Assembly: GCF_000327385.1 (NCBI RefSeq)
Contig: NW_008708986.1
Location: 3,071,633-3,135,632 of the forward strand
DNA from: Lottia gigantea
Lineage: Eukaryota; Mollusca; Gastropoda; Lottiidae
Direction of reading: 5' to 3'
Length of the DNA stretch: 64,000 bases
Below the pieces are notes generated by a model. That model was not told the origin of the DNA. It ran no database searches and was given only the letters and a program-made list of their open reading frames with translations. The position numbers and the translations under genes are program-made. Positions 13,201-25,725 of this stretch are shown piece by piece. Position 1 is the stretch's first letter. Every line of letters begins with the position of its first letter.

Positions 13201-16200
13201 TCAGGATATAACAAGCTGTGAGAAGACAGCACCAAAAGGTTATAAAACAAACCAAGCCAATAAACCATTGTGTTATGTTACCTCAAGTGATAATGGAAAG
13301 TTTGTGTTCCCCTCGTTGCCCACTGGAAAATATGAAATTATACCATTTTATAAGGGAGAACATATCACGTTTGATGTTTTACCTGATAAATTATCTTTTG
13401 AAGTGGAACATCAATCTCTTAACTTACAGGTAAGGTCAATACTGAATAATACAGATGGAAAAAATCCAGTTTTGGCTTATTGATTTAACTCATGTGGAAC
13501 ATCTATCAGTGCCATCCATGGGCACACGTTCTGTAATATATTTTGAGAAACACTATAAAGGTATAATGTGTGGGGTAATTTTTTTGCAATCCTTGACTAT
13601 CAATCTAGGATGAGCCTTATCAAATATCAAATAAATCAAGAGAAATTAAGATTGCCCTCGTTTACAAGACACAAGGCCTTTGTTCTATTTTGACAAAGCC
13701 TGGTGGAATTGTTTGTATTTTAATTTTGTCATATCTGACTTTGAATTGAGTTTATTGCTAAAAGTGAAGTGTTAGTAAATGGATCTTTCTTGTTTCTCCA
13801 GGAACCATTCAATGTTGCAGGGTTTTCTGTGAGTGGAAGAGTTCTGGATTCAGAAAAGGTATGTAATATTAGACTTTGACTTGGAAAATAGCTTATGAAA
13901 TAATTTGTAAATACTGTTCCGCATCCTCGAAAAATTGATGTCAAGTGGCTACTTTGTTCATATGGATCTGGGTGCAATATTTACTCTAATTGTTACCAGT
14001 ACACTTTACAGAATAGTAAGATATTTTACTCTATTTTATTTGATATTTCAGGGTAGTGGAGTAGCCAAAGCTAAAATTTTGATTAATAATAATGAACAGA
14101 CTACAACAGATAAAGATGGGGTATATCATCTAGAGAATATGAAAACTGGTACATATAAACTATCAGTACAATCTACAGATATCTATTTTGATGATGTCAG
14201 TTTAAAAATTACACCAACTTCTCCTCAACTACCAAATATCATTGCTTCAAGGTTTGTACATCTTTGATGATATTCATTTAATGACTTTTTTATACACCCA
14301 CTTGGAAATTATTATATTTTGATATAGTCTTAGTTAATGTGGACAAGTAATTATTTATTATATTTTGATATAGTTTTAGTTTATGTGGACAAGTAATGAT
14401 ATATTATATTTTGATATAGTTTTAGTTTATGTGGACAAGTAATGATATATTATATTTTGATATAGTTTTAGTTTATGTGGACAAGTAATGATATATTATA
14501 TTTTGATATAGTTTTAGTTTATGTGGACAAGTAATGATATATTATATTTTGATATAGTTTTAGTTTATGTGTACAAGTAATAATATATTATATTTTGATA
14601 TAGTTTTAGTTTATGTGGACAAGTAATGATATATTATATTTTGATATAGTTTTAGTTTATGTGGACAAGTAATAATAGATAGACTCCCTGAAGGATTACC
14701 AGCTCAATCATCTCAAAGACGTATTATATATCATCGTGATGGTAAGAAATCAGAAGCTGTATCTATTACACCAGAATCAGATGGACATTTCTGTACTAAA
14801 GTAAAACCTGGCAAATATATTGTGGCTGTAAGTAGCATTTGCTTATTATTTCAACTATTAGTCTTCTTTAACATAGTGTATTATTCTGTTCTTTTATTAT
14901 CCATCCATACATGATTTAGGCTATAAAAAAATAACAATTTTCACATGAATGCTGAAGAGGTTTTGCCAGATTTTGATAAAACTATGTTTTTGTTAAGGGC
15001 TTTGGATTATTTAGTCTTTATTTTATCATCAAAGATTGATATTGGCTGGAGAATTCAATGTGGGTAACATATCCTAACTTTATATTAAAGATACATCTGA
15101 GTGCTACTGAAATAAAAGCTGGACTCCATCTATCACCACAAGAACATACTGTTACAATTACCAACAAACCAGTTAAAGATATTAGATTCTCACAGTTTAG
15201 AGCTAAAGTATCTGGTACTGTTAACTGTATGGGTAAGTTTAATTGTAATTTATTAAGATAATCTTTGTTAGGATTATAGTTTGAGGATATGTTCTTATAT
15301 CACAGGCTACATTCAAGCACTATATGTATATCAAATGGAACAATTAATTACAATACAATAAACATCACTTTACAACACAACATCATCTAGAACATAATGT
15401 TACTTTATAATTACAGAGAAATGTGGTAATATTGATGTTTCATTGGATGCTATAGAGAGAATAGATAATAAACAAATAGTTCAGGTTTGTACTCTTTATG
15501 TTTTGTCTTCTGTGTTTAGAAATAAGCTTTATGATAGTTTTCTTTTTACAAATTTTACAATCTGCATTTCCTTCTTTAAACAAAAGGAACATAAGTAATG
15601 TAGTATAAAATTGTTTTAAAATGTATGTAAGCATTTCTTTATATAAATAATGTATATTTTATAGGTGAAAGATACAGGAAAGGGCTATAGTTTTATATTA
15701 GATAATGTTATGCCTGGAAAATATAAAGGTATTTTATACATGAAAATTTATTTTAATGTGATACTTTAAGAAACAGCACTTGTCTTCAGGGTCACAAGTG
15801 TCTATAAATATAATTGAATATTTGTTTTAGGTAACTGGGTTATTTTGATAAGAAATTTACTAGCAAGTTTCTTATGTTACAAAAGACTTTTTTGGCTATT
15901 CAAATTGGTGTTGTGCTTTACAATATTGATGATATTTTTTTTTCAATATTCCAGCCACAATTCTACAAGATAGTTGGTGCTGGAAAGAAAAGGCTATAGA
16001 ATTTGAAGTGGTAGACTCTGATATATCCAGTCTCGCATTCAGTCAGACTGGTTATATATTAAAATGTAGTGTGTCTCATCCCATTAATATTGTAAGTCTT
16101 TCATCATAATCATAGGACAGAAATTTGCTATATACATGATCTGACCTGAAGTAACCACATGATCAGCTCATAACATGATCATAACTGAACTGAATACTTG

Positions 16201-19200
16201 ATTAATAAAAAAAATCGCATGACGCAAACTTGTTACATGATCTTCAAAATAATTTAATCCATATTTATCATTTGATCTGACTGACTTTAATTATTCACAT
16301 GATCTGACTAAATTTTGAGTAACATGTCATCACTTCTTAGACCAGTTTCAACAGAAGTTCTTTTTTTTCCAGAACTTTGCTCATGAGAAGAAGACTGGAT
16401 CAGTTGGTTCATTCCAGTTGAATAAAGGTTTAAACCGATTCTGTCTAGCTCAACCTGGTGTATACAAGCTCACTCCAGATTCTTGTCACAAATTTGAAAA
16501 AGATGTGTATGCTTATGACACGTAAGTGTTTTTTTAGCATTTGAAAAATTTCTGCTGAGGTGTTTGAATTGTAGTGCTATTCTGTCAGTAGTTATTTGAC
16601 CTCCTGTCATTGTTGTGAAAATGAATGTGTTTTGATTTAGATAAATTCACTGTGTGAAATAAGTTGCTGGTAGAAATAGATTCTCTACATTTAGTATCTG
16701 TTACTAACTGATATACATGTTTCTTATTTATAGATCCAATCCTCTACTATTAACGTTAACAGCTACACAACATATAGTATATGGTCAGATTAATACTAAT
16801 GATAAAGTTAATGATATTGTTGTTACTATCACGTAAGTTTTCAAATTATTTTAAAGTAAAACAGTAAAATATATATTTACTATTCCAGCTAGTATAGCTC
16901 AATTTCAGCATTCATATTACTCTCCAGAATTAAAATCACCTACAATTGAGGTGCTAATGTCTTTGACAATCGTGGGCACACAAAAAATGATATCATAGTA
17001 TCAGTAAAAACTAAGTGGGATCCCAATGCCCTAGTGGAGATATTAGTCTTTAGTGTCATGGTTTCTTTCATATGTTTATGATACAATAATAACAGATGAT
17101 ATGGTTTAAACTAATTCAAGTATTATATTTGTAGATCTAATTTAGAAGAAACACCTACAGTTCTTGGTCCATTGAAAGCAGGAGATAGAAACACTAAGGC
17201 ACCATTTCAATATAAATTTTCACATTGGTCAAAGTAAGTGTTTAGTTTCTGATCTGGAAGGTTTATGCCCTTATGAGATATCTTTCAAAGATGAAGGTTA
17301 AAAAAATTAGCTGAGGGAATTTAAAGAGGTTTCCTAAACTTAGCATTTTATCATGTCTATCTTGAAAAAGTTGCTGATAGAATTTATTAAGGGCTTTTGA
17401 AATAATTGATAACAGAAACCACAGACGTCCGACTCAATACAGTTTAGAAAGCCTTTTGACAATTTCTTTAAAATTAAGCTAAATATATATTAAAAGTAAG
17501 AACTACAGTACATGTTATACAAGGAGTATGTAAAAACTTGTAAATTAAATTGATAAATTGTTTTGAAATGTATTTTTAGAACTGGTGAAAAGTTAGTTAT
17601 ATCAGTGAAATCAGCTGAAGTCTTGTTTTATCCTCCTTCTATAGAGACTACCATTACTGGAGGTAAGTTATATACTAAACACTTTACAAGTAAATTAATT
17701 TCTTTAATCATATATTTAATATTACATACTTACAAACAATGAAGGGGGATAAAGGAGAAAGAGAGAGACTTTGAGGCGCATGTAGACCATGCAACTGCTC
17801 AGAGGGTATCTGAAAATTTAATAATGAAATGTATCAAATTTGTGTTTTCCTTTCAAGATGGGTGTCCGGGTGAAGTCGGCAAATTTGAAGGCAGAAAGGG
17901 AGTGTTTATTAATGGAGATATTAAACCAGCTATACAGGGAGCATCTATTACTGTAGAAGCTACAGATGGTTCTATAGAACCTTTACATTTAGTCACAGAT
18001 ACTAGTGGAAAATTCAAGTAAGCTTATGAGAAAATCTTAAACCAGTTGATAAAGAATGCTGACATTGTCATGCATGTTACTAAAGAGCCAAATGTTTAGA
18101 ACAGTATTATTCATTAAGTGAAGTCCTGGACTTATGAAGGTTTAGAGAGCTTATGCATCTGATGTCTCACTTGGTTGCAATGGATCATTCCTAGCACCAT
18201 CAGTCTTTTAAGCCAGATTTTTTACTGAAATGTAAAATGAATATATATTTGATTGATTTTGTAGAGTTGGTCCTTTACATAGTAATATAGAATATACTGT
18301 ATCAGCTGAGAAAGATGGTTATATTATGACAAAAGAAAAGGGCAAATTAGCCTCATTTAGAGCGTTTAAATTAGGAGAGATTTCAGTCAAGGTATGTGTG
18401 TCAATATACTAATACAATTCAAGCATTGACTTGAATTTTCACTTCTACAATTTCTTTGATAATATAAAAAGCACAAAGGAACATAAGATGATAAATATAG
18501 TATGATCTATCCAGTGAAAACAGTTAAATTTGAAGGGAAGATGATGAATGTTCTATTTATATTGTGCAAGTGCTATATTCTTCATGCTTAGCTCACACAT
18601 AGTGACTTTAATCTATTCCTTTAAATACACACGTTTGATAAGCATTCATTCAGTCCTTTATTCATTCATTCACACAATCATTCTCTATGACAGGTATTAG
18701 ATGAAATGGGTAGTGCTCTACCTGGTGTACTATTATCATTAAGTGGTGGTAACCAGTATAGAAATAATAATTTGACTAAAACTGATGGCTCTTTACATTT
18801 TACTGCTCTGGTAAGTAATGTCTAATAGTCAACAAAACCTTAATCTATTGCTGCCAACTTGAGAAATTATCAATATTGTTATGTTTTGTACTATAGTTCG
18901 CTCTGTTAATTTAATTCTTAGCTTGTCATTTCAATAGGTGACTCATTGCATGTCCAAATATTTTTTGATAAAGCGCTTGTTACTCAGAAAGAGCACCAAA
19001 TACGAATTAAACTATGTTTTTCTGTTAGAAAAGTATTGATTGGTTCTTGAAATCTTTTTATTGGTGTTCCATAATAAAAATAATATTTTGATATCATTTT
19101 AGAGTCCTGGTCAGTATTTTCTACGTCCAATGATGAAGGAGTATAAATTCGAACCTGTATCACAAATGATAGATGTACAAGAAGGTACCACTGAAAAGAT

Positions 19201-22200
19201 AGTTATTAAAAGTTCCAGAGTAGCCTATAGGTAAGGTGTTGTTGTGAAAGTCATAATATTTATATCAGAAATGGCTTTTCAGATTTTAATTGACAAACAC
19301 AGGTGTTCCAGACTGATAAGAAATAAAGTTGGTTATTCAAACACTACAATAAAATAGTCTTATGCATGTCCTATTAGTCAAATTGTTTATGCAGTTTCGC
19401 AAATTATAGTCTCTTCAAGAGAATCTCTGGGGTTCTTGCTACTGTGCAAAACTCAAATTGTATGGTTGCCATCTCGAATATATCTTCAGCCTCGCCTAAC
19501 AATTAAACACCTTAACTTTAGCTACCATAACAATTGATACTAGTCTGAAAATCCTCGAAAATATAAAAAGATGGGATATCTGCGTCTGTGGAGAATAAAA
19601 TGCCACATTATATGAGAGTTCCTCTGATCCATTTTTAAATCCCTAGTTTTCGAGTTTTCACCATGACAAAATTGAAATTTGTCATTAGTTATTGTCAGGT
19701 TAAATTGAAACATGATGTGAAAATAAAATATATTCTAGTTGTTATGGTAAAGTAACATCATTAAATGGTGAAGGAGAATCTGATATTATAGTAGAAGCTG
19801 TCAGTGCACAATGTTCTAATCATCAAGAAGAGAGTAAGACAGAACAAGATGGTTCCTTTAGAATTAGAGGTTTACAGGTAGGCTGACATATTCTTATTTT
19901 GATTTAATGTTATTTATTATTATTTAACAGTTAAAGACAATAAAATAAAGTTTTCTAAAAAGATGTGCAGTTTAGATAATTTTTTTACCAACTGATAGTC
20001 AAATCCAGCTATTCCCACATGAAAATGTTGATTTATATTGTTGTCACCTTTGTATCTCAGTCCAAAAGCCTGTATGTCCACATTTCTTAAAGACACACTA
20101 GAGAGTATGTGAAAATTGACTGTCTGTCAACTACTATGCCATATATAAAAGAAAAAGAAATTTGTATGATTTTACTCTAGAAGGCACAATTCTTGACAGA
20201 TTTTCATGAATCTATGTAAAATTGTTTAGTATCACCCAGAAAAGTTCAAAAGAAGTGTATGTCTGAAGGTTGAATATTTCATACTGGTGATTGTTACTGT
20301 ACTGCCAAATATTTATGTTAAAAATCAAAGCTGCCAGTGGGCGTATATTACCTTGCCTGGCAAGCTATCTTTGTTAATTGAATGTGCAGTGATTATAGAT
20401 GTATAAATGTATAGTTTTGAGAAATTTTTGGACAAGAGAAATATGTTGTCATCTTGCCATAGACTGGAGCTAATCTTGTTCTTTTGATTTTTAGGATATA
20501 TATATATATATCTTATCAAGATATCTGAAAATAAGAATGGGTATAAAATTCTGTTCCAGGCCACTATATGCCAAAATCTGAGCAATAGTGTTTAAAATTA
20601 CAAAGAATCTAAATATAGATAAATGTAAACTATATCATCATCAGTAATAATTGTTTATTTGTAGCCTGGTTGTCTGTATGAAGTCAGTTTAAAAACAGGA
20701 GAAGAAAATAAACATATAGAAAGATCTATTCCTAAAACTACAGCTGTTAAGGTAAACTGGTGTTTTGTGTTTTGGAATTCAACTTTACTTATCAATCAAT
20801 TTCTTACACAGAATAAAAATATCTTTTGGAAGCAATTGTTTAATTACAGTAGAAATTAGTAGATTCATCCTTCTCAAAATTGAGTAAATGAATAATGTAT
20901 TTCAGGTAGAGAAGTCAGATACTAAAGATCTACATATTATAGCTATGAGACATATGAATCAAATGGATATTAGTGGTAATATGATAACTACTGATGAATT
21001 TCTCTCTACATTAAAGGTATTTCACTTCATAATATATGTATGATTATCAAAAATTGTATGGTTTTGGGAATTAGTCAGGCACACGACACATGCTGGTTGG
21101 AGGGGCTGACATGGCTAAATTGCTACAGGTTCTACAGGTCTAGGATTTTAAGATCTGCAGGCAAATGGAAAACAGAAGAGTGTAATTATCCTATCTTGTC
21201 TGGCATTGGCAGTCTTCATTACCCTAATATGTTGTAGAAATTATAGTAACCTATATTAAATATGTGTTATTTTTATTATTATAGGTTATATTAAGTAGAG
21301 AAGAGAATCCTGATTCACCAATACAAACTATATCATTATCTCGTTCTTATTTCTTCTTCTTACCATCAGTACAAATAGATAACTCAGTACGTATCCATTT
21401 AATTCTTATCTCAGATTAGATCAAGTTTACATACATATATAATAAACAAAGAATAGATGATTCCATGCCATTTGTTGTACATTAGAATTTTGTTTATTAT
21501 GGATGATGATGCAATAACTACATTATTTTTACAATTTATCAATATATTCCATACTTTATGGATAACAATGACACTGTTTGCTTGATAAAGGTGAGAGAAC
21601 TATCCTCATAAGTTACATTGTTAAAGCAGCAATTTATATCCATAAAAATGTTCATTATAGTCAATGACTAAATACCAAGGAAGTATCAAGTATTCACATT
21701 ATACAGTAAGACTTGTATATAAGTGAGAAACTGAAAGGCTATGTTTTATCTATAGAATGATTTATTTCTGTTTACAGGAGTATATAATAAGATTAGAAAC
21801 ATCTCTATCTAAAAACCTATATAAATATGATTTACCAGAGATTATATTCTCAGCTAATACATCATATAAACATTTTACATTTCAATTTCATCCACAGGTT
21901 AGTATAACTATTATCTCTGTTATTTTAGTTCTTGAATTTTTTTGTTATCCGGTGTAGCTCAACAGCACTAATGTCTTCCTCTATAATTAAAATCTGATGA
22001 CATCAATTGCTGGTGTGGTTAAGATCTTGATCGGCCTATATGAGGAGCAGTTATCTAAATATTAGCTTTCCTTTATAATTTCTCACTTGCAGAATTGCAA
22101 CAAGCCTACATGTTTGTTATTATGTAAACAAACAAACATCTTCTATTTTATTCCTCTTTGAAGTCAATGCATTTGCAATAATAAAATTGAATTATTTTAC

Positions 22201-22718
22201 AAATATTATTGCTATATTGTAGAGACGTAGTGGTGATACAGAATTAAGTCGTGGATCATTTTTAGTTTTACCATTTACATTGTTATTAATTTATGCTGTC
22301 TACAATTATCAAAAGGTAGGAAAGTTTGTAATTTAATCTTTTTTTACAGAGATAATCATTTTCATACAGGGTAATCAGAGTAAGATTATAATTACTAATG
22401 GAAATATATTCTGTAAGAAAGACATCTCTTTTTCAGATAATGATAAAACCTTGTAGCTTACTTTTTTTTGAAGATAATTATTTTCATTCTCGACATGCAT
22501 CCAGCAAGTTTGTGTGGCTTTGACAGTTATAAATGTGAGTTATTTATGAGAAATATCTTTATTTTTTGTTTCAGTTATTACCCTTTGCAAATCAAGCAGT
22601 CAATCAGATTCAAGCAGTAGTTACTAAAATTGGTGAACAACAAGTCAAACGAGATTATAATGAACCTGCAGAACCAGAGCCTTATTTAAAGAAAAAGATT
22701 AAACCACGAAAAGCATAA
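10152..22718 (+). CDS. NOMO: NOMO (nodal modulator), ER membrane protein
   Basis: Thirty exons join in frame to about 1178 aa (human NOMO about 1222): 10152-10295, 11107-11242, 11456-11556, 11982-12088, 12292-12364, 12673-12750, 12999-13073, 13205-13429, 13802-13858, 14052-14251, 14656-14827, 15091-15232, 15417-15484, 15665-15728, 15955-16091, 16373-16521, 16734-16832, 17135-17233, 17580-17662, 17858-18017, 18265-18391, 18694-18810, 19103-19230, 19739-19877, 20665-20751, 20906-21016, 21285-21386, 21778-21897, 22223-22315, 22575-22718. The product has a signal peptide (1-26), then serial carboxypeptidase-regulatory/Ig-like beta domains, then one C-terminal membrane helix (about 1110-1130) and a Lys-rich tail. 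Diagnostic stretches include YQTDCAPNTGYYLIPLYDKG, FTGFSV, RFCLAQPGVYKLTP and RPMMKEYKFEPVSQMI. In vertebrates NOMO acts with nicalin and TMEM147 at the back of the Sec61 translocon. The acidic linker that human NOMO carries between the LGPLK and FSYDFSYW segments is absent here. Intron 14252-14655 holds an unusual splice-site array. Confidence 0.96.
14311..14682 (+). repeat. Eight 46-bp repeats carrying a 3' splice site and exon start
   Basis: The array runs up to and into NOMO exon 11. The core GTGGACAAGTAA (one copy GTGTACAAGTAA) begins at 14339, 14385, 14431, 14477, 14523, 14569, 14615 and 14661, so spacing is exactly 46 bp throughout. Each unit contains TTTTGATATAG and TTTTAG (first copy TCTTAG) followed by the first bases of the exon. 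Only the last AG (14654-14655) opens a long frame (S-L-C-G-Q-V-I-I-D-R-L). The seven upstream AGs give a short frame that stops within one unit. Confidence 0.95.
20178..20372 (+). mobile_element. 3' end fragment of tandem-repeat element (family A)
   Basis: Lies in the NOMO intron 19878-20664. It begins inside the family's central repeat (GGCACAATTCTTGACAGATT) and runs to the family's 3' end, GTGGGCGTATATTACC followed by the palindrome CTTGCCTGGCAAG and CTATCTT. The 5' part is missing or too diverged to see. Confidence 0.75.
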
Positions 22719-23152
22719 TAGTATATATATAGGAATTTTATATTATATTTTATACATTTATATCATTATCATTTGAAATCTCAGCCAAACCTTTTGAACT
22801 TGAATTACTTATTATAACTCATAAGTGGACAAATAGTATCCAATTTAATAATATGTAGATCTAATTGTTGGTCACAGACTATCTATGATCTGACAAGTAT
22901 TCTATGGATTATCTAATTGAATGCTATAAAAACGCATTTAAAAAAGGGCTGTCAATACAAGTCAATGTTTGATAATCAATTTCTAAGAATTCCTTACTTG
23001 TCATATAATATTTGATTGGTTGAATATTGTATTCATCAAATATGCCTGGTAAACATGTTATCCCATCATCTTGTTGGGAGGTGGGCCTTTTTTTTACCAA
23101 TTGTATTTTAGTCTAAGATTCATGAATTTTTTTTAGAAAAGCCAATCAGTAA
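22719..23152. other. NOMO 3' flank
   Basis: Presumed 3' untranslated region and downstream spacer. No clear AATAAA close to the stop codon was found, so the transcript end is not placed. No other gene recognised. Confidence 0.35.
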
Positions 23153-23402
23153 TAGTTTTCACAGCTCACAGTTGAAATTTGAGCCTTCTGAACATATGTG
23201 TCTCGAATTATATGCGTTTGAAAGTTCTTGAGACAGTGCCATATATAGAAAAGACATCTATAGAAATAGGAAAAGAAACTTCTAGTTCCGTTTTTTTAAA
23301 AGGAATTATGTGATTTTCGTACATTTCTTGTACTTCTGACGACTATATACATATATTTGAGACTCAAATCAACCCCCCAATATGGTGCATCTGTCCCTTA
23401 TA
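23153..23402 (+). mobile_element. Partial copy of short TIR element (MITE)
   Basis: Shares with 36891-37181 the block TTCACAGCTCACAGT, then GAAATTTGAGCCTT, a middle with ATATAGAAAAGAC, and the 3' end AATCAACCCCC followed by GCATCTGTCCCTT. The 5' inverted repeat is not evident, so this copy looks truncated at its left end. Confidence 0.65.
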
Positions 23403-23712
23403 TAAGGTTTCATGAATGAAGTAAGTGTGAGTTTTGTAGAAGCAATAATACATTATCATTGGTATGCTATTATGTTTTGGTTGTCTTATGAGTACATGTG
23501 GTGGCAATGTTTTTCTCAAGACCATAGACCTATTTGAATGTTAATTTCCGTAGAGAATATGTGTTGTATTGTATATGACAATTTTGTGTATATATTAGGT
23601 TAAATGTATTTTAAATTATTGTATAATACATTGTGTATATTAAATCTAATCCTGTCCACTTTCTATATCATGTATTCTACTGTTTGTCAGAGATCTAGTG
23701 AGTATATATTTT

Positions 23713-24981
23713 TATACGCCCACATGAAATGGGGGGCGTATATTGTCGTCACCCATGTCCGTCGGTCCGTCCGTCCACAATTGCTCGTAAACACTCTACA
23801 GGGCACAATTCTTGACGGATTTTAACGAAACTTAGTATGTGTGTTCGCAATCACCCAAGGATAAACCCTATTGAAAATCAGCGAAATTGAAAAATACTTA
23901 GCATGAATTATTGCCCTTGTTAATTTTTGTTCTTGCAAACGCGTTCAATTTTTAGCTCGTAAACACTCTAGAAGGCACAATTCTTGACAGATTTTGACGA
24001 AACATGGTATGAGTGTTGGTTATCACCCAAGGATAGACCCTATTGAAAATCAGCGAAATCGAAAAATATTAAGTATGAATTATTGCCCTTGTTCTTGAAA
24101 ACGCGTTCAATTTTTAGCTCGTAAACACTCTAGAAGGCATAATTCTTGAAGGATTTTAACGAAACTTGGTATGAGTGTTCGTAATCACCCAAGGATAAAC
24201 CCTATTGAAAATCAGCGAAATCGAAAAATATTTAGTATGAATTATTGTTCTTGAAAACGCAGTCAATTTTTAGCCCATAAACACTCTAGAAGGCACAATT
24301 CTTGAAGGATTTTAACGAAACTTCGTATTTGTGTTTGTAATCACCCAAGGATAAACCCTATTGAAAATCAGCGAAATCGAAAAATATTTAGTATGAATTA
24401 TTGCCCTTGTTCTTGCAAACCGTTCAATTTTTAGCTCGTAAACACTCTAGAAGGCACAATTCTTGACAAATTTTGACGAAACTTGGTATGAGTGTTCGTA
24501 TTCATCTAAGGATAAACCCTATAGAAAAATCAGGGAAATCGAAAAATATGTAGTATGAATTATAGCCCTATTGCTCTAGGAGGCACAATTCTTGACAGAA
24601 TATTTCAACCTAATTTGCTTGAATATAATCTGCAAATACACAATTCATGACAGACTTATTGAAATCACCCAAGGATAAATCTGATCAAAAATCTTGTAAA
24701 ACACGTAATTTTTATTCTACAAAGCAGAAGTCTAAAACAAATTTGACAACTTGATGAAATTGATCACGATCAAAACTAAACCTTTTGAAATATAAAATAC
24801 AAGTTATTGCCGTTATTCTTACAAATGTGTTTGATTTTTAACTTGTGATGGCACAGTTTGTGATGGATTTGGGTATAAGTTGAATATTTCCTGGTGTCTA
24901 TGTTTGCTATTTTCTAACAAATATTCAATTTCAAACAAAGCTATCAGTGGGCGTATATTACCTTGCCTGGCAAGCTATCTT
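23713..24981 (+). mobile_element. Tandem-repeat element, family A, 162-bp units
   Basis: A complete-looking copy. The 5' end TATACGCCCACATG pairs with GGGGGCGTATATTG about 15 bp later, giving a terminal hairpin, and is followed by GTCCGTCGGTCCGTCCGTCC. Several tandem units follow; the AGCTCGTAAACACTCTAGAAG starts are 162 bp apart (23954, 24116). The 3' end is GTGGGCGTATATTACC plus the hairpin CTTGCCTGGCAAG. The outer ends are inverted (TATACGCCCAC / GTGGGCGTATA). There is no coding capacity. The design matches nonautonomous, tandem-repeat-bearing elements of molluscs ('pearl' type, now usually placed near Helitron/Helentron); the class assignment is inference. Confidence 0.85.
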
Positions 24982-25725
24982 GAAGATGAGTGTTAGATAT
25001 TATGATGCACCTCCTATAATAAACTAATCTCTAGAATGTTTGATTTAGTTACAGTTATTATGTACATTGGTAATGCATACCAATTTCATGTATATATTTG
25101 AAAGGATAATTTTACTGAAAAATAATCTTTTAAATGATGTGGTTTTCTGATGTTAAGTCCTGCCTGGATTCAAACATGTCAATTTGAAAGGCTTCCTCAA
25201 AATGGTAAAAATTGGGCATACAGACAACTTTCTAAACATCAACATTTATTATCATGGCATTCACCAATCTACAAATTTACAATAACAACATAATGATTTC
25301 CATTTATTTCATTCATTACAAATATTCAATTCATTATTTAACTATAAAGTAAAATGTAAAATCATACATCTATATTTCCATAGTACACAATACATTTCCT
25401 CATCTGAATAGGATGGAAGGCTACTTGTTAACAAGAACCCTTGTGTTCACAATAAAACCCCCCTCTCATCAAAAGTATACGAAGGTACAACACTTGTTAC
25501 AAGTGAAGCATAATGAAGTAAAAAAATAAAATGCACTAACAGAAATAATTACTGTTGTATACTGAAAACATTTCAGGCAGCTTTGTTTAAATTATAATAT
25601 ACAAAATAACAACAACCATCACCAACATGAAATATCTGTTTTACAGACATACATTTGGAACGAGAAGAGATTAATAGATTATGTGTCTTCTATGTATAAA
25701 TACAAGGAATTGAGATTTTAAAATA
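24982..25725. other. Spacer and 3' flank of the nuclear receptor
   Basis: Sequence between the element and the receptor's stop codon. On the minus strand AATAAA occurs at 25303-25308 and at 25245-25250, either of which could be a polyadenylation signal for the receptor. The choice between them is not settled. No other feature seen. Confidence 0.4.
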
